Below the pieces are notes generated by a model. It saw only the letters and a program-made list of their open reading frames with translations. It ran no database searches and was not told where the DNA came from. The position numbers and the translations under genes are program-made. Shown in pieces: positions 9,841-20,963 of a stretch of 64,000 nucleotides of DNA (within the stretch, counting starts at the first letter, position 1; each line of letters starts with the position of its first letter). Source of the stretch: Pectobacterium atrosepticum (GTDB lineage Bacteria; Pseudomonadota; Gammaproteobacteria; Enterobacterales; Enterobacteriaceae); the NCBI GenBank assembly GCA_019056595.1, contig CP036163.1:992001-1056000 (forward strand). The letters run 5' to 3'.

Positions 9841-10320
9841 ATGTCTGATATGCAAGTTCGACCAGGACGTAAACGGTCTATTTGGCTAATACTACTGATT
9901 ATCGTTGCTCTCGCTGCAACTGGTGCTGCGGGCACTGCCTGGTGGCTATTAAATCAGAAAAACGCGGCAACGGCTGAGCAGGAAGCACCACCACCGCCAG
10001 AGCCTGTTTTCATGCCACTGGATACCTTTACCGTTAATCTTGTCAATGCAGATAATGACCCTGACCGCGTGTTATATGTTGGATTCACGCTGCGTTTGCC
10101 AGATGAGGCAACGCGCACACGCTTCACTAATTATCTGCCAGAAGTTCGCAGCCGTCTGTTATTGTTGCTTTCTCGTCAGGACGCAATTGCGCTTGCCAAT
10201 GAGCAAGGTAAACAGAAGCTGATCGAGCAAATTAAGCAAGTGCTAAGCCCACCATTAGTTCCTGGTCAACCTAACCAGGTCGTTACTGATGTTCTGTTCA
10301 CGGCCTTTATACTGCGGTAA
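9841..10320 (+). CDS. fliL: Flagellar basal body-associated protein FliL
   Basis: FliL is a single-pass inner-membrane protein around the stator that supports torque at high load. A basic N-terminus is followed by a membrane helix near residues 16-37, a Pro-rich linker (APPPPEPVF) and the periplasmic domain with the conserved DTFTVNL and [15 protein letters not shown] segments. The ATG at 9841 gives 159 residues; an in-frame TTG six bases earlier is less likely. Confidence 0.95.
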   Translation: MSDMQVRPGRKRSIWLILLIIVALAATGAAGTAWWLLNQKNAATAEQEAPPPPEPVFMPLDTFTVNLVNADNDPDRVLYVGFTLRLPDEATRTRFTNYLPEVRSRLLLLLSRQDAIALANEQGKQKLIEQIKQVLSPPLVPGQPNQVVTDVLFTAFILR

Positions 10321-10325
10321 CCATT

Positions 10326-11339
10326 ATGGGCGATAGTATTCTTTCACAAGCAGAAATTGATGCACTATTAAATGGCGACAGCGGCGATAGTGACGCTGAT
10401 GCAAATGCGGCATCAAAAACGGATGGGGGTGTTAAACCCTATGATCCGAATACTCAGCGACGCGTTATCCGCGAGCGTTTACAGGCATTAGAAATTATTA
10501 ATGAACGTTTCGCGCGCCAATTCAGAATGTCGTTGTTTAACCTGTTGCGTCGTAGCCCCGATATTACCGTCGGTGGAATCAAGATCCAGCCTTATCACGA
10601 ATTTGCCAGGAACCTTCCAGTACCGACAAACCTGAACCTTATTCACTTAAAACCGCTACGTGGTACTGCGTTATTCGTGTTTTCGCCAAGTTTGGTGTTT
10701 ATCGCTGTCGATAACCTCTTCGGCGGTGATGGGCGCTTCCCGACGAAGGTCGAAGGTCGCGAATTTACGCACACAGAGCAGCGAGTGGTTAAGCGCATGT
10801 TACGCTTGGCTCTGGAAGCCTATGGTGAAGCCTGGAATGCGATTTATAAACTTGATATCGAATACGTGCGTTCAGAAATGCAGGTCAAGTTTACCAATAT
10901 CACAACATCACCTAATGATATCGTCGTGACGACACCGTTTCATGTTGAAATCGGTTCACTAACTGGCGAATTTAACATCTGTATTCCTTTTTCAATGATA
11001 GAACCGCTGCGCGAACTGCTCGCGAATCCGCCATTGGAAAACTCACGTCAGGAAGATCAAAGTTGGCGGGACACCTTAGCTAAGCAGGTACAACATTCCG
11101 AATTGGAATTAGTTGCAAGTTTTGTTGATATTCCGCTGCGACTGTCCAAAATTCTGAAGTTGCAGCCCGGCGATGTGTTACCGATCGACAAACCAGACAA
11201 AATCGTTGCTCATGTTGACGGAGTGCCTGTGCTGACCAGCCAATATGGCACATTGAACGGGCAATATGCCCTACGTGTTGAACATTTGATTAACCCTATA
11301 TTGAATTCTCTGGATAACGAGGAACAGCCCCATGAGTGA
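10326..11339 (+). CDS. fliM: Flagellar motor switch protein FliM
   Basis: FliM is the C-ring protein that binds phospho-CheY and sets the direction of rotation. The N-terminal ILSQAEIDALLNG peptide is the CheY-binding motif. The central CheC-like domain contains the GGDGRFP loop, and the C-terminal domain pairs with FliN. Its 337 residues agree with the family. It follows fliL by 5 bp and overlaps fliN by 8 bp. Confidence 0.97.
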   Translation: MGDSILSQAEIDALLNGDSGDSDADANAASKTDGGVKPYDPNTQRRVIRERLQALEIINERFARQFRMSLFNLLRRSPDITVGGIKIQPYHEFARNLPVPTNLNLIHLKPLRGTALFVFSPSLVFIAVDNLFGGDGRFPTKVEGREFTHTEQRVVKRMLRLALEAYGEAWNAIYKLDIEYVRSEMQVKFTNITTSPNDIVVTTPFHVEIGSLTGEFNICIPFSMIEPLRELLANPPLENSRQEDQSWRDTLAKQVQHSELELVASFVDIPLRLSKILKLQPGDVLPIDKPDKIVAHVDGVPVLTSQYGTLNGQYALRVEHLINPILNSLDNEEQPHE

Positions 11340-11745
11340 CACCAAGAAACCGTCCGACGACAAGGAATCAGTGGACGATTTGTGGGCTGATGCATTTAAC
11401 GAGCAGCAGGCTGCAGAAAAACCGGCCGCGACAACAGAAGGCATTTTTAAGTCGCTAGACGGTCATGACCCGTTGGGTGCCCTTCAAGATATTGATCTGA
11501 TATTGGATATTCCAGTCAAACTCACTGTTGAGCTCGGCCGGACCAAAATGACGATAAAAGAGCTCCTGCGCCTAACCCAAGGCTCTGTTGTTGCACTTGA
11601 TGGCTTAGCGGGTGAACCGTTGGATATCTTGATCAATGGCTATCTGATCGCCCAAGGTGAGGTCGTCGTCGTGTCTGACAAGTATGGTGTTCGTATTACA
11701 GACATCATTACACCATCTGAACGTATGCGCCGCCTGAGTCGTTAA
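11332..11745 (+). CDS. fliN: Flagellar motor switch protein FliN
   Basis: FliN forms the lower rim of the C ring and docks FliH during export. The 137-residue product has the disordered acidic N-terminus and the C-terminal SpoA-type domain with DIPVKLTVELGRTKM and GEPLDILINGYLIAQGEVVVV. Its length equals that of E. coli FliN. It overlaps fliM by 8 bp and fliO by one base. Confidence 0.97.
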   Translation: MSDTKKPSDDKESVDDLWADAFNEQQAAEKPAATTEGIFKSLDGHDPLGALQDIDLILDIPVKLTVELGRTKMTIKELLRLTQGSVVALDGLAGEPLDILINGYLIAQGEVVVVSDKYGVRITDIITPSERMRRLSR

Positions 11746-12167
11746 TGGCAACAGCCTCGGTATCATCCCCTACTTCAGTAGCAAGCCAGCAGTCGACTCT
11801 TGTTACTGAACCACCACTTACCGGCAGCATGTTACTGACACAGGTTGGTAGCGTGCTTGCTGGTATTTTATTGTTTATTCTGCTGATTGCCTGGCTTGCC
11901 CGTAAACTCGGTTTTGCTCCGCAAACCAAGCAAAACAAGTTGCTAAAAGTCGTATCCAGTTGCCCTGTAGGACAGCGTGAGCGAGTAGTTATTGTAGAAG
12001 TTGATAATACTTGGCTAGTCTTAGGTGTTACAGCTCAGCAAATTACGCCGCTGCATACACTTCCAGCACAACCAATCAACGACAGTTCCTCCACTGGCGA
12101 CACCAAGCCAGTAGATTTCAACCAACTGTTAAAGAAAGTTTTAAAGCGTCCGGAAAAATCGGAATGA
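11745..12167 (+). CDS. fliO: Flagellar export assembly protein FliO
   Basis: FliO is a small membrane protein that helps assemble the FliP-FliQ-FliR gate. About 140 residues with one strong membrane helix near residues 33-49, followed by a cytoplasmic domain ([23 protein letters not shown]). It is longer than E. coli FliO (121) because of a Ser/Thr-rich N-terminal extension before the helix. It overlaps fliP by 4 bp. Confidence 0.93.
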   Translation: MATASVSSPTSVASQQSTLVTEPPLTGSMLLTQVGSVLAGILLFILLIAWLARKLGFAPQTKQNKLLKVVSSCPVGQRERVVIVEVDNTWLVLGVTAQQITPLHTLPAQPINDSSSTGDTKPVDFNQLLKKVLKRPEKSE

Positions 12168-12940
12168 GTGCCTTGCCTAATTATTTTCGTATCACCACCT
12201 TGCTTCACACCCTTCGCTATGGTTTAGCCATCGGTTTATTGTTCATGGCACCATCAGTATGGGCGCAGCTTCCTGGAATTGTGACGCAACCGCTACCTAA
12301 CGGTGGGCAGAGCTGGACACTATCAGTACAAACGCTGGTTTTCCTAACGTCACTAACCTTTCTCCCTGCCGCCTTGCTAATGATGACCAGCTTCACCCGT
12401 ATCATCATTGTACTGAGTTTGTTACGCAATGCGCTGGGTACACCAACCGCGCCACCGAATCAGGTGTTACTCGGATTGACGCTTTTTCTGACGTTTTTTG
12501 TCATGTCGCCGGTATTAAACCGTGTTTATGACGAAGCCTATCTTCCATTCAGTCAGGACCAAATCAGCATGGAAGTCGCCATCGAACGTGGCGCGGAGCC
12601 TCTTCGTGAGTTCATGTTGCGGCAAACCCGGGAAACCGACTTGGCATTGTTTACCAGGCTAGCAGAAATCCCGGAAATTCAGGGACCTGAAGCGGTACCC
12701 ATGCGTGTACTTCTTCCCGCATTTGTGACAAGTGAACTAAAAACCGCTTTCCAGATTGGTTTTACCGTATTTATTCCTTTCCTCATTATCGATCTCGTTG
12801 TTGCCAGCGTATTGATGGCACTGGGGATGATGATGGTTCCTCCGGCGACAATTTCATTGCCTTTTAAACTCATGCTTTTCGTATTAGTCGATGGCTGGCA
12901 GCTGCTACTCGGTTCATTAGCCCAAAGTTTTTACAGTTAG
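12164..12940 (+). CDS. fliP: Flagellar export gate protein FliP
   Basis: FliP is the main subunit of the helical FliPQR export gate. The ATG at 12164 overlaps the fliO stop and gives 258 residues with a cleavable signal sequence ending near SVWA, followed by four membrane segments. The family signatures [25 protein letters not shown] and [16 protein letters not shown] are present. The upstream in-frame extension inside fliO lacks a signal sequence and is rejected as a start. Confidence 0.96.
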   Translation: MSALPNYFRITTLLHTLRYGLAIGLLFMAPSVWAQLPGIVTQPLPNGGQSWTLSVQTLVFLTSLTFLPAALLMMTSFTRIIIVLSLLRNALGTPTAPPNQVLLGLTLFLTFFVMSPVLNRVYDEAYLPFSQDQISMEVAIERGAEPLREFMLRQTRETDLALFTRLAEIPEIQGPEAVPMRVLLPAFVTSELKTAFQIGFTVFIPFLIIDLVVASVLMALGMMMVPPATISLPFKLMLFVLVDGWQLLLGSLAQSFYS

Positions 12941-12960
12941 ACGAATAGAGGAATGCGACT

Positions 12961-13230
12961 ATGACACCAGAATCGGTGATGGCGCTTGGCTATGAAGCAA
13001 TGAAAGTAGCATTAGCGCTGGCGGCCCCGCCCCTGATAGCGGCACTGCTCAGCGGGCTGACGATTAGCCTCTTGCAGGCAGCTACTCAGGTAAACGAAAT
13101 GACATTGTCATTTATCCCTAAAATACTAACAGTATTCTTCACTTTAGTGATCGCTGGGCCTTGGATGTTAAACCTCATGCTGGACTATATGCGCACGCTA
13201 TTCGGCCAGTTACCTAACATTATTGGGTAA
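12961..13230 (+). CDS. fliQ: Flagellar export gate protein FliQ
   Basis: FliQ is the small two-helix gate subunit. 89 residues with hydrophobic segments near 15-38 and 52-74 and the conserved [19 protein letters not shown] loop. The length equals the enteric homologue. It lies 20 bp after fliP and 2 bp before fliR. Confidence 0.96.
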   Translation: MTPESVMALGYEAMKVALALAAPPLIAALLSGLTISLLQAATQVNEMTLSFIPKILTVFFTLVIAGPWMLNLMLDYMRTLFGQLPNIIG

Positions 13231-13232
13231 GC

Positions 13233-14018
13233 ATGCTGACGTTTAACAGTTGGGATATGGTGAATTGGGTTAGCCAGTTTTTCTGGCCCTTTGTCAGAAT
13301 TCTTGCATTGATCAGTACCGCACCAGTCTTTAACGAAAGAGCGATTGGTAATCGGATAAAGATCGGCCTAGGTGTACTGATTACCCTGCTGGTTGCGCCT
13401 TATTTGCCGTTAAACACCACGCCTATTTTTTCTGTTGCAGGCGTGTGGCTACTAATACAGCAAATACTTATCGGTGTGACACTAGGCTTATCAATGCAGT
13501 TAGCATTTGCCGCTATTCGCCATGCGGGAGAGCTCATTGGCTTACAGATGGGGCTCGCTTTTGCGACCTTCTTTGATCCAACGGGTGGCCCGAATATGCA
13601 GGTAATAGCCCGTTTCTTGAATATTCTCGCAATCCTACTGTTCTTAACCTTTGATGGACATCTCTGGCTTATTTCGTTGTTGGCAGATAGTTTCTATACC
13701 CTGCCTATCAGTACCAATCCAATTAACAGCCATGCTTTCCTCGCGCTTGCACGTGCCGGTGGATTAATTTTTATTAACGGATTGATGCTGGCGCTTCCCA
13801 TCATAACCCTCTTGCTTACTATCAACCTGGCGTTAGGCATGCTTAACCGTATGGCGCCTCAACTCTCAATATTTGTTGTAGGCTTCCCGATTACACTCAC
13901 TGTCGGAATTATGACGCTAGGCTTATTACTCCCGCTCATTCCACCATTCGCGGAGCATTTATTCAGCGAGGTTTTCGATTTACTCGCGGATATTCTTAGC
14001 CAATTATCAACTCCGTAG
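13233..14018 (+). CDS. fliR: Flagellar export gate protein FliR
   Basis: FliR caps the FliPQR gate and contacts FlhB. 261 residues, strongly hydrophobic with several membrane segments, and the conserved [19 protein letters not shown] region. It is the last gene of the fliF-R operon. A short hairpin lies 36 bp after the stop, and the next gene (flgL) is convergent. Confidence 0.95.
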   Translation: MLTFNSWDMVNWVSQFFWPFVRILALISTAPVFNERAIGNRIKIGLGVLITLLVAPYLPLNTTPIFSVAGVWLLIQQILIGVTLGLSMQLAFAAIRHAGELIGLQMGLAFATFFDPTGGPNMQVIARFLNILAILLFLTFDGHLWLISLLADSFYTLPISTNPINSHAFLALARAGGLIFINGLMLALPIITLLLTINLALGMLNRMAPQLSIFVVGFPITLTVGIMTLGLLLPLIPPFAEHLFSEVFDLLADILSQLSTP

Positions 14019-14353
14019 TTACTGACAAATCCGTAGGGTAAAAAGATAAAGCAATGCGGATTTCGTATCCGCAGACTTGCCCCTCATTTCAACATACCAC
14101 GCTGTCAGGCCCAGCATATATCTATAGAATAAGTGATGGTGATAAACAGCATTTATCAATGCCGCATCAGATATCGATGTGATGAAGAGGAATGCGTTAT
14201 ATAAAAATAGTAGAGATAACTCAGAACGATAGGGAATAAAAAATGGCATGTCATCCATTCAGTATAATGAAAAGAGTGACACGCCTAAAAAATACGCCCG
14301 GTTTAAGCGTATTCAAATCGTAAAGTAGAATAGATGAATATCGTCTATTACTA
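14019..14353. other. 335-bp gap between convergent fliR and flgL
   Basis: No convincing gene. It holds a small hairpin on the fliR side (TGCGGAT 14055-14061, ATCCGCA 14067-14073, loop TTCGT) and a clear terminator on the flgL side. A 79-codon minus-strand frame spans part of it but has no ribosome site or recognisable similarity. Confidence 0.6.
14287..14313 (-). terminator. Rho-independent terminator of flgKL
   Basis: Read on the minus strand, AATACGC (14313-14307) pairs with GCGTATT (14297-14291) and is followed by further T (14290-14287). It lies 40 bp after the flgL stop. Confidence 0.8.
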
Positions 14354-15307
14354 CTATTTCATCTGGAACAACGACATTCCCTGCATGTTCTGGAAAGAAG
14401 TATAGGAAGCTTGCAAAGAGGACTGCTGCATAATATAAGACGAGATCGCCTCATACCAGTCAGTATCCTGCAATTGCGACAGTGTCGTTTTATTCGCCAC
14501 ATCACGATCTTTACCAACCGCATCGAGATTATCAACTTCATTGAGTTGGATACCCAACTCTGCACGAACGGCTGAAATATTATTAAATGAATTGTTTAAA
14601 CCGCGGTTTGCAGTCTCTAATGCTGCAGCAACACCTGCTTTTGTTGCATCATCAGCGCCATCGAGAGGGGTTTCAAGCGCTTTGATTGCAATATCCAGTG
14701 TTTCAAATAAATCCGATTGGATACTACCATCTGGCTCTTTTTTAGCATCGCCCGTTATACCGTTGAAAACCGCAGATCCAACATGGCTAACCGTCATATC
14801 TCGGGCTGCATCTACACGCTGCGAAATAGCCTGAAATCCGCCCTTATATTCAATGCCAGCGGCACCTTCAACAAAGGGAGCCTTATCAGTTTCATAACCA
14901 GAAAAAATATAGTTACCATTACCATCGGTACTGTTAGCCATATTCAGCAATTCAGCTTTCATACCGCGCAGAGAGGTCGCGACCGATTTGCGGTCATCAT
15001 CATTTAGAACACCGCCACCTTTGATTACTTCGGTCAATGCGCTGCTAACAGTGGTAGTACTCTTACCCAGTATAGATTCTTCCAAGGTCATACTTTGCTT
15101 TGCAAAGGTGCGGGCCAACGTATACTGACTGTTCTCCGACTGGGCCTGGCCGAGCATAACAACACCAGCCGCCGCTATCGGATCATCTGATGGATTTACG
15201 ACACGTTTACCGGTTGACAACTGCTCACCCGTTTTCTGCCACGTGGCCTGACCATTAATAATGCCTTGCATATTTTGCTGGTACATCATGCTAGTACTTA
15301 AGCGCAT
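14354..15307 (-). CDS. flgL: Flagellar hook-filament junction protein FlgL (HAP3)
   Basis: FlgL is the second junction protein between hook and filament. Its 317 residues equal the enteric length. The N-terminal MRLSTSMMYQQNMQGI and the C-terminal SYIMQQSSLQASYTSFQNMQ segments form the D0 coiled coil shared with flagellin. It is 31 bp downstream of flgK and presumably cotranscribed. Confidence 0.97.
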   Translation of the reverse strand: MRLSTSMMYQQNMQGIINGQATWQKTGEQLSTGKRVVNPSDDPIAAAGVVMLGQAQSENSQYTLARTFAKQSMTLEESILGKSTTTVSSALTEVIKGGGVLNDDDRKSVATSLRGMKAELLNMANSTDGNGNYIFSGYETDKAPFVEGAAGIEYKGGFQAISQRVDAARDMTVSHVGSAVFNGITGDAKKEPDGSIQSDLFETLDIAIKALETPLDGADDATKAGVAAALETANRGLNNSFNNISAVRAELGIQLNEVDNLDAVGKDRDVANKTTLSQLQDTDWYEAISSYIMQQSSLQASYTSFQNMQGMSLFQMK

Positions 15308-15338
15308 GGTATCAATTCCTCTTTCTTAAATGGTCAAA

Positions 15339-17045
15339 CTAGCTACGGGCCGCTAAAAGTGCATCAAATATGGATTGTGCTGTTTTGATGACCTGAGCAT
15401 TTGCCATGTAATATTGCTGAAAACGCATCAGATCGCCGTACTCTTCATCCAGATTCACACCGGATACGGACTGCTGTTCTGCAGTCAGTTGCTTAACAAC
15501 GTTTTGCTGCGATGTATTATTTATCTTCAGGGTGCTGGCCTGGTTACCAATCGAACCAACCAGGCTGGCGTATGCACCAGAAACACTGGCCTTCCCGCCC
15601 ACAATTTTCTCATTTTGTAGAGCAAGTAATGCTTTCGCATTGGTATTATCACTAACACCACCAAAGACAGGGTCACCGTTTACATCCAGGACAGGGGCGC
15701 CATTCTCATCAACCTTAGTGGATGCAGCAGCAATCTTATTCGGGTCGGAAACAGCTACTGCCATATCGATAATGACGTCATTAACCGGCTTAAGCAGGAA
15801 ATTGTCATTCGTTGCAGGTGTTCCTGTGATGGTCATTTTAACGCCGTCAAAACTCAAGCTGCTTTCAGGAGGAGTCCCTGCTGTCGTCACTGCCGCCGTA
15901 AATTTTGAATTATCAGACAAACGGGTTACTTGCCAATTAGCGCCATCGTATTTAATCGCATAATTAGTTGCCTGCACATCTTTGGTATCGGTGTAAGACG
16001 GTGTCAAAACTGCGTTACCGCCATTTTTACTGTCATTTAAGACAACCGCTTTGCCAAATGAGAAGAAATCGCCGCCTTTAACACCATTGCGATCGTAACC
16101 TTGCTGATGTTGAGCATTGAACGCATCGGCGAATGCCAGTGCTAACTGCCCCAACTGGCCGCGCGCCTCATCTAGCGTTTCGCTGCGGAAAGAGAGTAAA
16201 CCGCCTAATGAACCGCCCGTTAACGTACTCTCATTCAGCGTGACAACGTCATTTGTTTGATCTTTATATCCGATGGTGAGACGAGACGGATCGCTGCTGG
16301 AGTTAACTGCAACTAGCTGATTGCTCGTGCCTGCCTGAACTAGATTGGTACCATTTTTCAATGCGACGTTGTAAACAATTCCATCCTGAACGGTAACATC
16401 AACGCCAACCAATTTGTTAAGCTGATCGACAAGAAGATCGCGCTGATCGAGCAAATCATTAGGCATAGTGCCGCTATTTGCGCCCATCAGCTTCATAATT
16501 TCGTTATTTAAAGAGGAAATCTGATCGGTGTACGTATTAATTTGGCCAACAGTACTTTGAATCTGTGTATTCAGGCCGCTGTCCATGTCACGCAGGTATT
16601 TATCCGTGACTTTGAATTGGTTTACCAGCCCTTCCGCTTTACCCAGTACGGTTTGGCGAGTCGACGAATCGCCCGCGTTACTAGTGAGGTTTTGCAGGTT
16701 AGAAAAGAAACCCTGAATGGTTGATGAAAGACTGGTTGTACTGCTGGCCAGCAGATTATCAATCTTGGAAATCTGCTCGTAGTAAGTAGAAACAGAACTG
16801 CTTGTCGTTTGCGAAGCACGCAACTGATTGGTGATGAATTCGTTGTACTGGCGATTAATGCTAACAACATTGACACCGTTACCAATATATCCAGCCGATG
16901 TGCTGCTGCTAATTGCTTGCTCAAGTATCGCATTTTGCCGACTATACCCGGTAACAGCCTGATTACTAATGTTGTTACTCACGGTACTCAGCGCAATCTG
17001 TGCACCTTTTAAGCCACTCATCGCGGTGTTAATTAAATTGGACAT
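15339..17045 (-). CDS. flgK: Flagellar hook-filament junction protein FlgK (HAP1)
   Basis: FlgK is the first junction protein on the hook. The 568-residue product is about 20 residues longer than the E. coli protein; the conserved ends (MSNLINTAMSGLKGAQIALS and DLMRFQQYYMANAQVIKTAQ) build the D0/D1 rod and the middle is variable. A sigma-28-like promoter is readable in the 126-bp gap before it, so flgKL can be transcribed late and apart from the flgB operon. Confidence 0.97.
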   Translation of the reverse strand: MSNLINTAMSGLKGAQIALSTVSNNISNQAVTGYSRQNAILEQAISSSTSAGYIGNGVNVVSINRQYNEFITNQLRASQTTSSSVSTYYEQISKIDNLLASSTTSLSSTIQGFFSNLQNLTSNAGDSSTRQTVLGKAEGLVNQFKVTDKYLRDMDSGLNTQIQSTVGQINTYTDQISSLNNEIMKLMGANSGTMPNDLLDQRDLLVDQLNKLVGVDVTVQDGIVYNVALKNGTNLVQAGTSNQLVAVNSSSDPSRLTIGYKDQTNDVVTLNESTLTGGSLGGLLSFRSETLDEARGQLGQLALAFADAFNAQHQQGYDRNGVKGGDFFSFGKAVVLNDSKNGGNAVLTPSYTDTKDVQATNYAIKYDGANWQVTRLSDNSKFTAAVTTAGTPPESSLSFDGVKMTITGTPATNDNFLLKPVNDVIIDMAVAVSDPNKIAAASTKVDENGAPVLDVNGDPVFGGVSDNTNAKALLALQNEKIVGGKASVSGAYASLVGSIGNQASTLKINNTSQQNVVKQLTAEQQSVSGVNLDEEYGDLMRFQQYYMANAQVIKTAQSIFDALLAARS

Positions 17046-17135
17046 AAGGTGTTGTTCCTTTTACACAGGCTCTTTTCGCCCTGCGCGATTAACTAAATGC
17101 TGAAGGCAGCAAATACGCTACATAAGTTAATTACT

Positions 17136-17162
17136 TTATCGGTCAGGAAGCGCAAATCTTGA
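17136..17162 (-). promoter_or_regulatory. Candidate sigma-28 promoter of flgKL
   Basis: On the minus strand, TCAA (17162-17159) is followed by 15 bp and ACCGATAA (17143-17136). Each element has one mismatch to TAAA-N15-GCCGATAA and the spacing is exact. It lies 91 bp before the flgK start. Confidence 0.65.
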
Positions 17163-17171
17163 ATAAAAAAA

Positions 17172-18134
17172 TCAAAATAGCCTGCTCAAATCGTGAGTGT
17201 AAGCTTTCGCCACTTTCTCACCTGAATTCTTCATTTGCTGGATCATACTAACCAGTTTCTGAGCATATTGCGGATCCGTTGCATAACCCGCTTTTTGTAA
17301 TGCATGAGCCGCTTGCTCAGCAGTTCCAGCGCTCATCACAGCAGAATAGCGTGGGTTATTGGTCAGCAATTTCACATAGTCGCCAATAGCCTCAATATAG
17401 GAATCGTAAACTCTGAAGCTGGCTTTTACCTTTTTGGCCACACCTTGCTCATACTCTGTCGTGGTTATTTCAGTTGTCGGTCCATTCCAACTGCCACCCG
17501 CCTTGATACCGAACAGATTGTGGCTTGGGCGCCCATCCTCAGTAGTGATTTCACGCTGCCCCCAGCCAGATTCAAGCGCCGCCTGGGCAATGATAAGGTG
17601 ATGAGGTATGCCGCTATGCTGGCTGGCAATCTGTGCAGGCAAAGAAATCTGAGACACAAAATTGCTGTTGGATAATGGCAAGGCTGAACCCGTTGTTGGT
17701 AATTTGGGCAACGCTTTACGTACCATCTGCTCCACTGCCGCCGTTGGCATGCTTTTGAGCACATCGCCATCAAACGTTAATGGAACCGAGGGAACAGCAG
17801 CTTTAGCCGCCGTGGTATCTGGGGATTGTCGGGTCAATTGTTCAACCATGACATCGGCGAGCCCAAGTCCCTTGCCCTTAGTTGAAATCTCTTGAGCAAT
17901 TTGCTGGTCATACATTGAGGTATACAGACGCGTCTGATCGCTGCTGAAGAGTCCGTCCTGCGGAATCGCAGAGCGCATGCTTTTCATCATCAATTGTACA
18001 AACACGCCTTCCATCTGTTGCGCAACCGCCCTGATGCCCTCTTTACTTTGAGGATTACCTGAAACTTCACGCTTCAACGTATTCAGGGACTGCGCATCAT
18101 AGGCCGCGTTATTCAGCGTCTGCATATCACTCAT
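17172..18134 (-). CDS. flgJ: Peptidoglycan hydrolase and rod cap FlgJ
   Basis: FlgJ has two domains: an N-terminal rod-assembly scaffold and a C-terminal muramidase that opens the cell wall for the rod. 320 residues. The N-terminal part contains GVFVQLMMKSMRSAIPQDGLF. The C-terminal glucosaminidase-type domain contains AQAALESGWGQREI, whose Glu is the expected catalytic residue. It shares one base with the flgI stop. Confidence 0.96.
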   Translation of the reverse strand: MSDMQTLNNAAYDAQSLNTLKREVSGNPQSKEGIRAVAQQMEGVFVQLMMKSMRSAIPQDGLFSSDQTRLYTSMYDQQIAQEISTKGKGLGLADVMVEQLTRQSPDTTAAKAAVPSVPLTFDGDVLKSMPTAAVEQMVRKALPKLPTTGSALPLSNSNFVSQISLPAQIASQHSGIPHHLIIAQAALESGWGQREITTEDGRPSHNLFGIKAGGSWNGPTTEITTTEYEQGVAKKVKASFRVYDSYIEAIGDYVKLLTNNPRYSAVMSAGTAEQAAHALQKAGYATDPQYAQKLVSMIQQMKNSGEKVAKAYTHDLSRLF

Positions 18135-19243
18135 CAGATAATTTCCAGTTTGGCACGCAAGCAGCCAGCACTTTGCATCGCCTGCAGAATAGACATCAGC
18201 TCCATCGGCGTCGCACCCAAGGAATTCAGTGCACGCACGACGTTGTTGAGGTTGGCGCTGGAATTAACTCGCTGTAAAACGCCGCCTGTTTGCTGAACTG
18301 AAATCTCTGTTTGCGGAGTCACAACCGTCTGACCGCCACCAAATGGGGTATTTGGCTGACTGACGTTGGCCTGCTGATTAATCGTCACAGAAAGGTTGCC
18401 CTGAGCGATAGCACAGCTATCCAGTGTGACATCACGATTCATTACGACAGAACCGGTGCGGGAGTTGATCACCACTTTAGCGTCCTGAATACCGACGTTG
18501 ACTTCAATATTCTGAACATCGGCCAAAAAGCGTACCTGAGAGCTGTTGCCATGTGGAGCAAGAACCTGAATAGTGCGAGAGTCCAGTGGGGACGCTGTAC
18601 CGCCGTATCCAGAGCGATTGATCGCATCACTGACTTTCTGCGCCATCGAGAAGTCGTCATTCTTCAGTTGCAGCATGATCGTATTTGACGTGCCAAACGT
18701 GCTGGGTAACTCACGTTCAATAACTGCACCGTTGCTAATTCGTCCACCGGCTAGTTGGTTAACCTGAACACTGCTTCCGCCAGCTGAGGCACCGGCACCG
18801 CCAACCAAAACGTTCCCTTGAGCCAAGGCGTATACTTGGTTATCCACCCCTTTTAATGGGGTCATTAGCAACGTCCCGCCTCGCAAGCTCTTCGCATTAC
18901 CAAGTGAAGACACAACAATATCAATATTTTGGCCTGTTCTGCCAAACGGTGGAAGTTCTGCCGTTACCATCACCGCAGCTACATTCTTCAACTGCATGTT
19001 AGTGCCGGCAGGGACAGTAATACCTAATTGGGAAAGCATGTTTGTTAAGCTTTGCGTGGTAAACGGTGTCTGCATGGTCTGGTCACCAGAACCATCCAGA
19101 CCGACAACTAAACCGTAACCAATTAACGCATTACCACGTACGCCCTGGATATTAACCAGATCGCGAATTCTCTCTGCCGACGCAGGCGTAATATTCAGCG
19201 TCAGTAACGTCAGCAGTACAGTGAAAAATGATGCAATCCGCAT
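18134..19243 (-). CDS. flgI: Flagellar P-ring protein FlgI
   Basis: FlgI forms the P ring in the peptidoglycan layer. The ATG at 19243 gives 369 residues with a Sec signal peptide ([23 protein letters not shown]) directly before the mature [15 protein letters not shown] start. The in-frame extension upstream overlaps flgH and has no signal character. It begins 16 bp after flgH. Confidence 0.96.
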   Translation of the reverse strand: MRIASFFTVLLTLLTLNITPASAERIRDLVNIQGVRGNALIGYGLVVGLDGSGDQTMQTPFTTQSLTNMLSQLGITVPAGTNMQLKNVAAVMVTAELPPFGRTGQNIDIVVSSLGNAKSLRGGTLLMTPLKGVDNQVYALAQGNVLVGGAGASAGGSSVQVNQLAGGRISNGAVIERELPSTFGTSNTIMLQLKNDDFSMAQKVSDAINRSGYGGTASPLDSRTIQVLAPHGNSSQVRFLADVQNIEVNVGIQDAKVVINSRTGSVVMNRDVTLDSCAIAQGNLSVTINQQANVSQPNTPFGGGQTVVTPQTEISVQQTGGVLQRVNSSANLNNVVRALNSLGATPMELMSILQAMQSAGCLRAKLEII

Positions 19244-19259
19244 GGCAGGCCTCTTAAGC

Positions 19260-19979
19260 TTAGAACGGAGAAACATTGAGGAAGAACCGCTGTAACCAGC
19301 CCATGTTTTGCGCTTCATTAATATAGCCATTACCGACATATTCAATGCGCGCATCCGCTACCTGGGTTGATGGCACCGAGTTGTTACCACTAATGGTTCT
19401 CGGATTTACCACGCCAGAGAAACGGATAAACTCTGTTCCCTGATTAATTGCAATTTGTTTTTCGCCAACGACGTTAAGGTTGCCATTAGCCAACACTTGA
19501 CCGACCGTGACTGTAATCGTGCCACTGAACGTGTTATTGGCGTTAGCACCACCTTTCCCTGAAAAATCATTCGTGCCTGTGGCATCCAATGCAGCACGGT
19601 TGTTCCCCAGAGGTCCTTCGAGATAGCGCGGTGTTGTCGCTACACCAAACGTTGACGACCCATTACGAGCAGCATTAGCTGATGAGCTTTTACTAGCGCT
19701 AACATTTTCCTGTAATACGATCGTCAATGTATCGCCAATATTGCGTGGGCGACGATCTTCAAACATCGGCTGATAGCCATAATTCATTGGCTGCACGGTT
19801 TGGAAAATAGAACCATTAGGACCCGCTAATACCGGCGATCCCGGCTGGGCTGTTGTAGGCCCAGTGACAACTTTATCATGCGGAATATAGGCGCAACCGT
19901 TAAGTGCTAACATCGCGATCAATGCCAGCAGACGGGGTCGGCGGAGTGGTTTGATAACCGACTTTGCATTCATTATCAC
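19260..19979 (-). CDS. flgH: Flagellar L-ring lipoprotein FlgH
   Basis: FlgH is the outer-membrane L-ring lipoprotein. A basic N-terminus and hydrophobic stretch end in a lipobox with the lipidated Cys near residue 29 (LALNGC). The mature part is highly conserved, including [19 protein letters not shown] and [18 protein letters not shown]. Two adjacent ATG codons (19979 and 19973) could serve as start. Confidence 0.96.
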   Translation of the reverse strand: MIMNAKSVIKPLRRPRLLALIAMLALNGCAYIPHDKVVTGPTTAQPGSPVLAGPNGSIFQTVQPMNYGYQPMFEDRRPRNIGDTLTIVLQENVSASKSSSANAARNGSSTFGVATTPRYLEGPLGNNRAALDATGTNDFSGKGGANANNTFSGTITVTVGQVLANGNLNVVGEKQIAINQGTEFIRFSGVVNPRTISGNNSVPSTQVADARIEYVGNGYINEAQNMGWLQRFFLNVSPF

Positions 19980-20153
19980 TGCGGATATCGCCTTAAATTA
20001 ATCTATTTCACATATTCACGGGGTAAATCAAAACCATATTTGCTCCACTCATCTGGTGGTTATGGTCATCATTACCCCGTTAAACACTGTCTATGTTGCC
20101 AACATCAAGCCACCAGAGCACCAGCTCTCACCCCTGACGTTAGCGGGTTACCA

Positions 20154-20936
20154 TTACAGCTGGGTCAATTTCTGCAACATTTGGTCAGAAGAAGAAATTG
20201 CTTTACTGTTGATTTCATAGGCACGCTGAGTCTGAATCATCGATACCAATTCTTCAGCCACATTGACGTTGGAAGTTTCGACATACTTCTGATACAGCAG
20301 ACCTGCGCCATTCAAACCTGGGTTCGTTTCATTCGGCGCACCAGAGCTCGCGGTTTCCAGATACAGGTTTTCACCCATGCTCTCAAGGCCGCTATCGTTA
20401 ATAAAGGTCGTTAGAGTCAACTGACCAATCTGGTTTGTTGCTGCCTGTCCCTGCACTTTAACGCTGACAATACCATCACGACCAATATTCAGTTCAGTCG
20501 CATTCGCTGGAACGGTAATGGCAGGCTGAACTTGATAACCGCTGGACGTCACTAACTGGCCGTTACCATCAAGCTGGAAGGCACCATCGCGCGTGTAAGC
20601 CGTTGTCCCATCAGGCAACTGAACCTGAAAGAACCCTTGACCTTTAATGGCAACGTCCTTCGAGTTCCCCGTCTCAGAAAACGTCCCTTGAGTATGGATA
20701 CGTTCTGTTGATACCGGACGAACACCGGTACCTAACTGCAAACCAGACGGTAGCATGGTTTGCTCTGAAGACTGAGCACCGGGCTGACGAATTGTTTGAT
20801 ACATCAAGTCTTCAAATACCGCACGCTGACGCTTGAAACCATTAGTGCTGACGTTTGCCAAGTTATTGGAAATAACGTCCATATTGGTTTGCTGAGCATT
20901 CAAGCCGGTTTTTGCAATCCACAAAGAACGGATCAT
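20154..20936 (-). CDS. flgG: Flagellar distal rod protein FlgG
   Basis: FlgG builds the distal rod. Its 260 residues equal the enteric length. The N-terminal [25 protein letters not shown] motif and C-terminal [25 protein letters not shown] are the axial-protein signatures. It follows flgF by 27 bp; a 174-bp gap separates it from flgH. Confidence 0.97.
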   Translation of the reverse strand: MIRSLWIAKTGLNAQQTNMDVISNNLANVSTNGFKRQRAVFEDLMYQTIRQPGAQSSEQTMLPSGLQLGTGVRPVSTERIHTQGTFSETGNSKDVAIKGQGFFQVQLPDGTTAYTRDGAFQLDGNGQLVTSSGYQVQPAITVPANATELNIGRDGIVSVKVQGQAATNQIGQLTLTTFINDSGLESMGENLYLETASSGAPNETNPGLNGAGLLYQKYVETSNVNVAEELVSMIQTQRAYEINSKAISSSDQMLQKLTQL

Positions 20937-20963
20937 TTATTCACTCCTGTGCGCACTCGGCGC

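Noticed and set aside
14019..14258. 79-codon minus-strand frame after fliR
   Set aside because: No ribosome site, no recognisable similarity, overlaps the fliR-side hairpin and lies beyond the flgL terminator.
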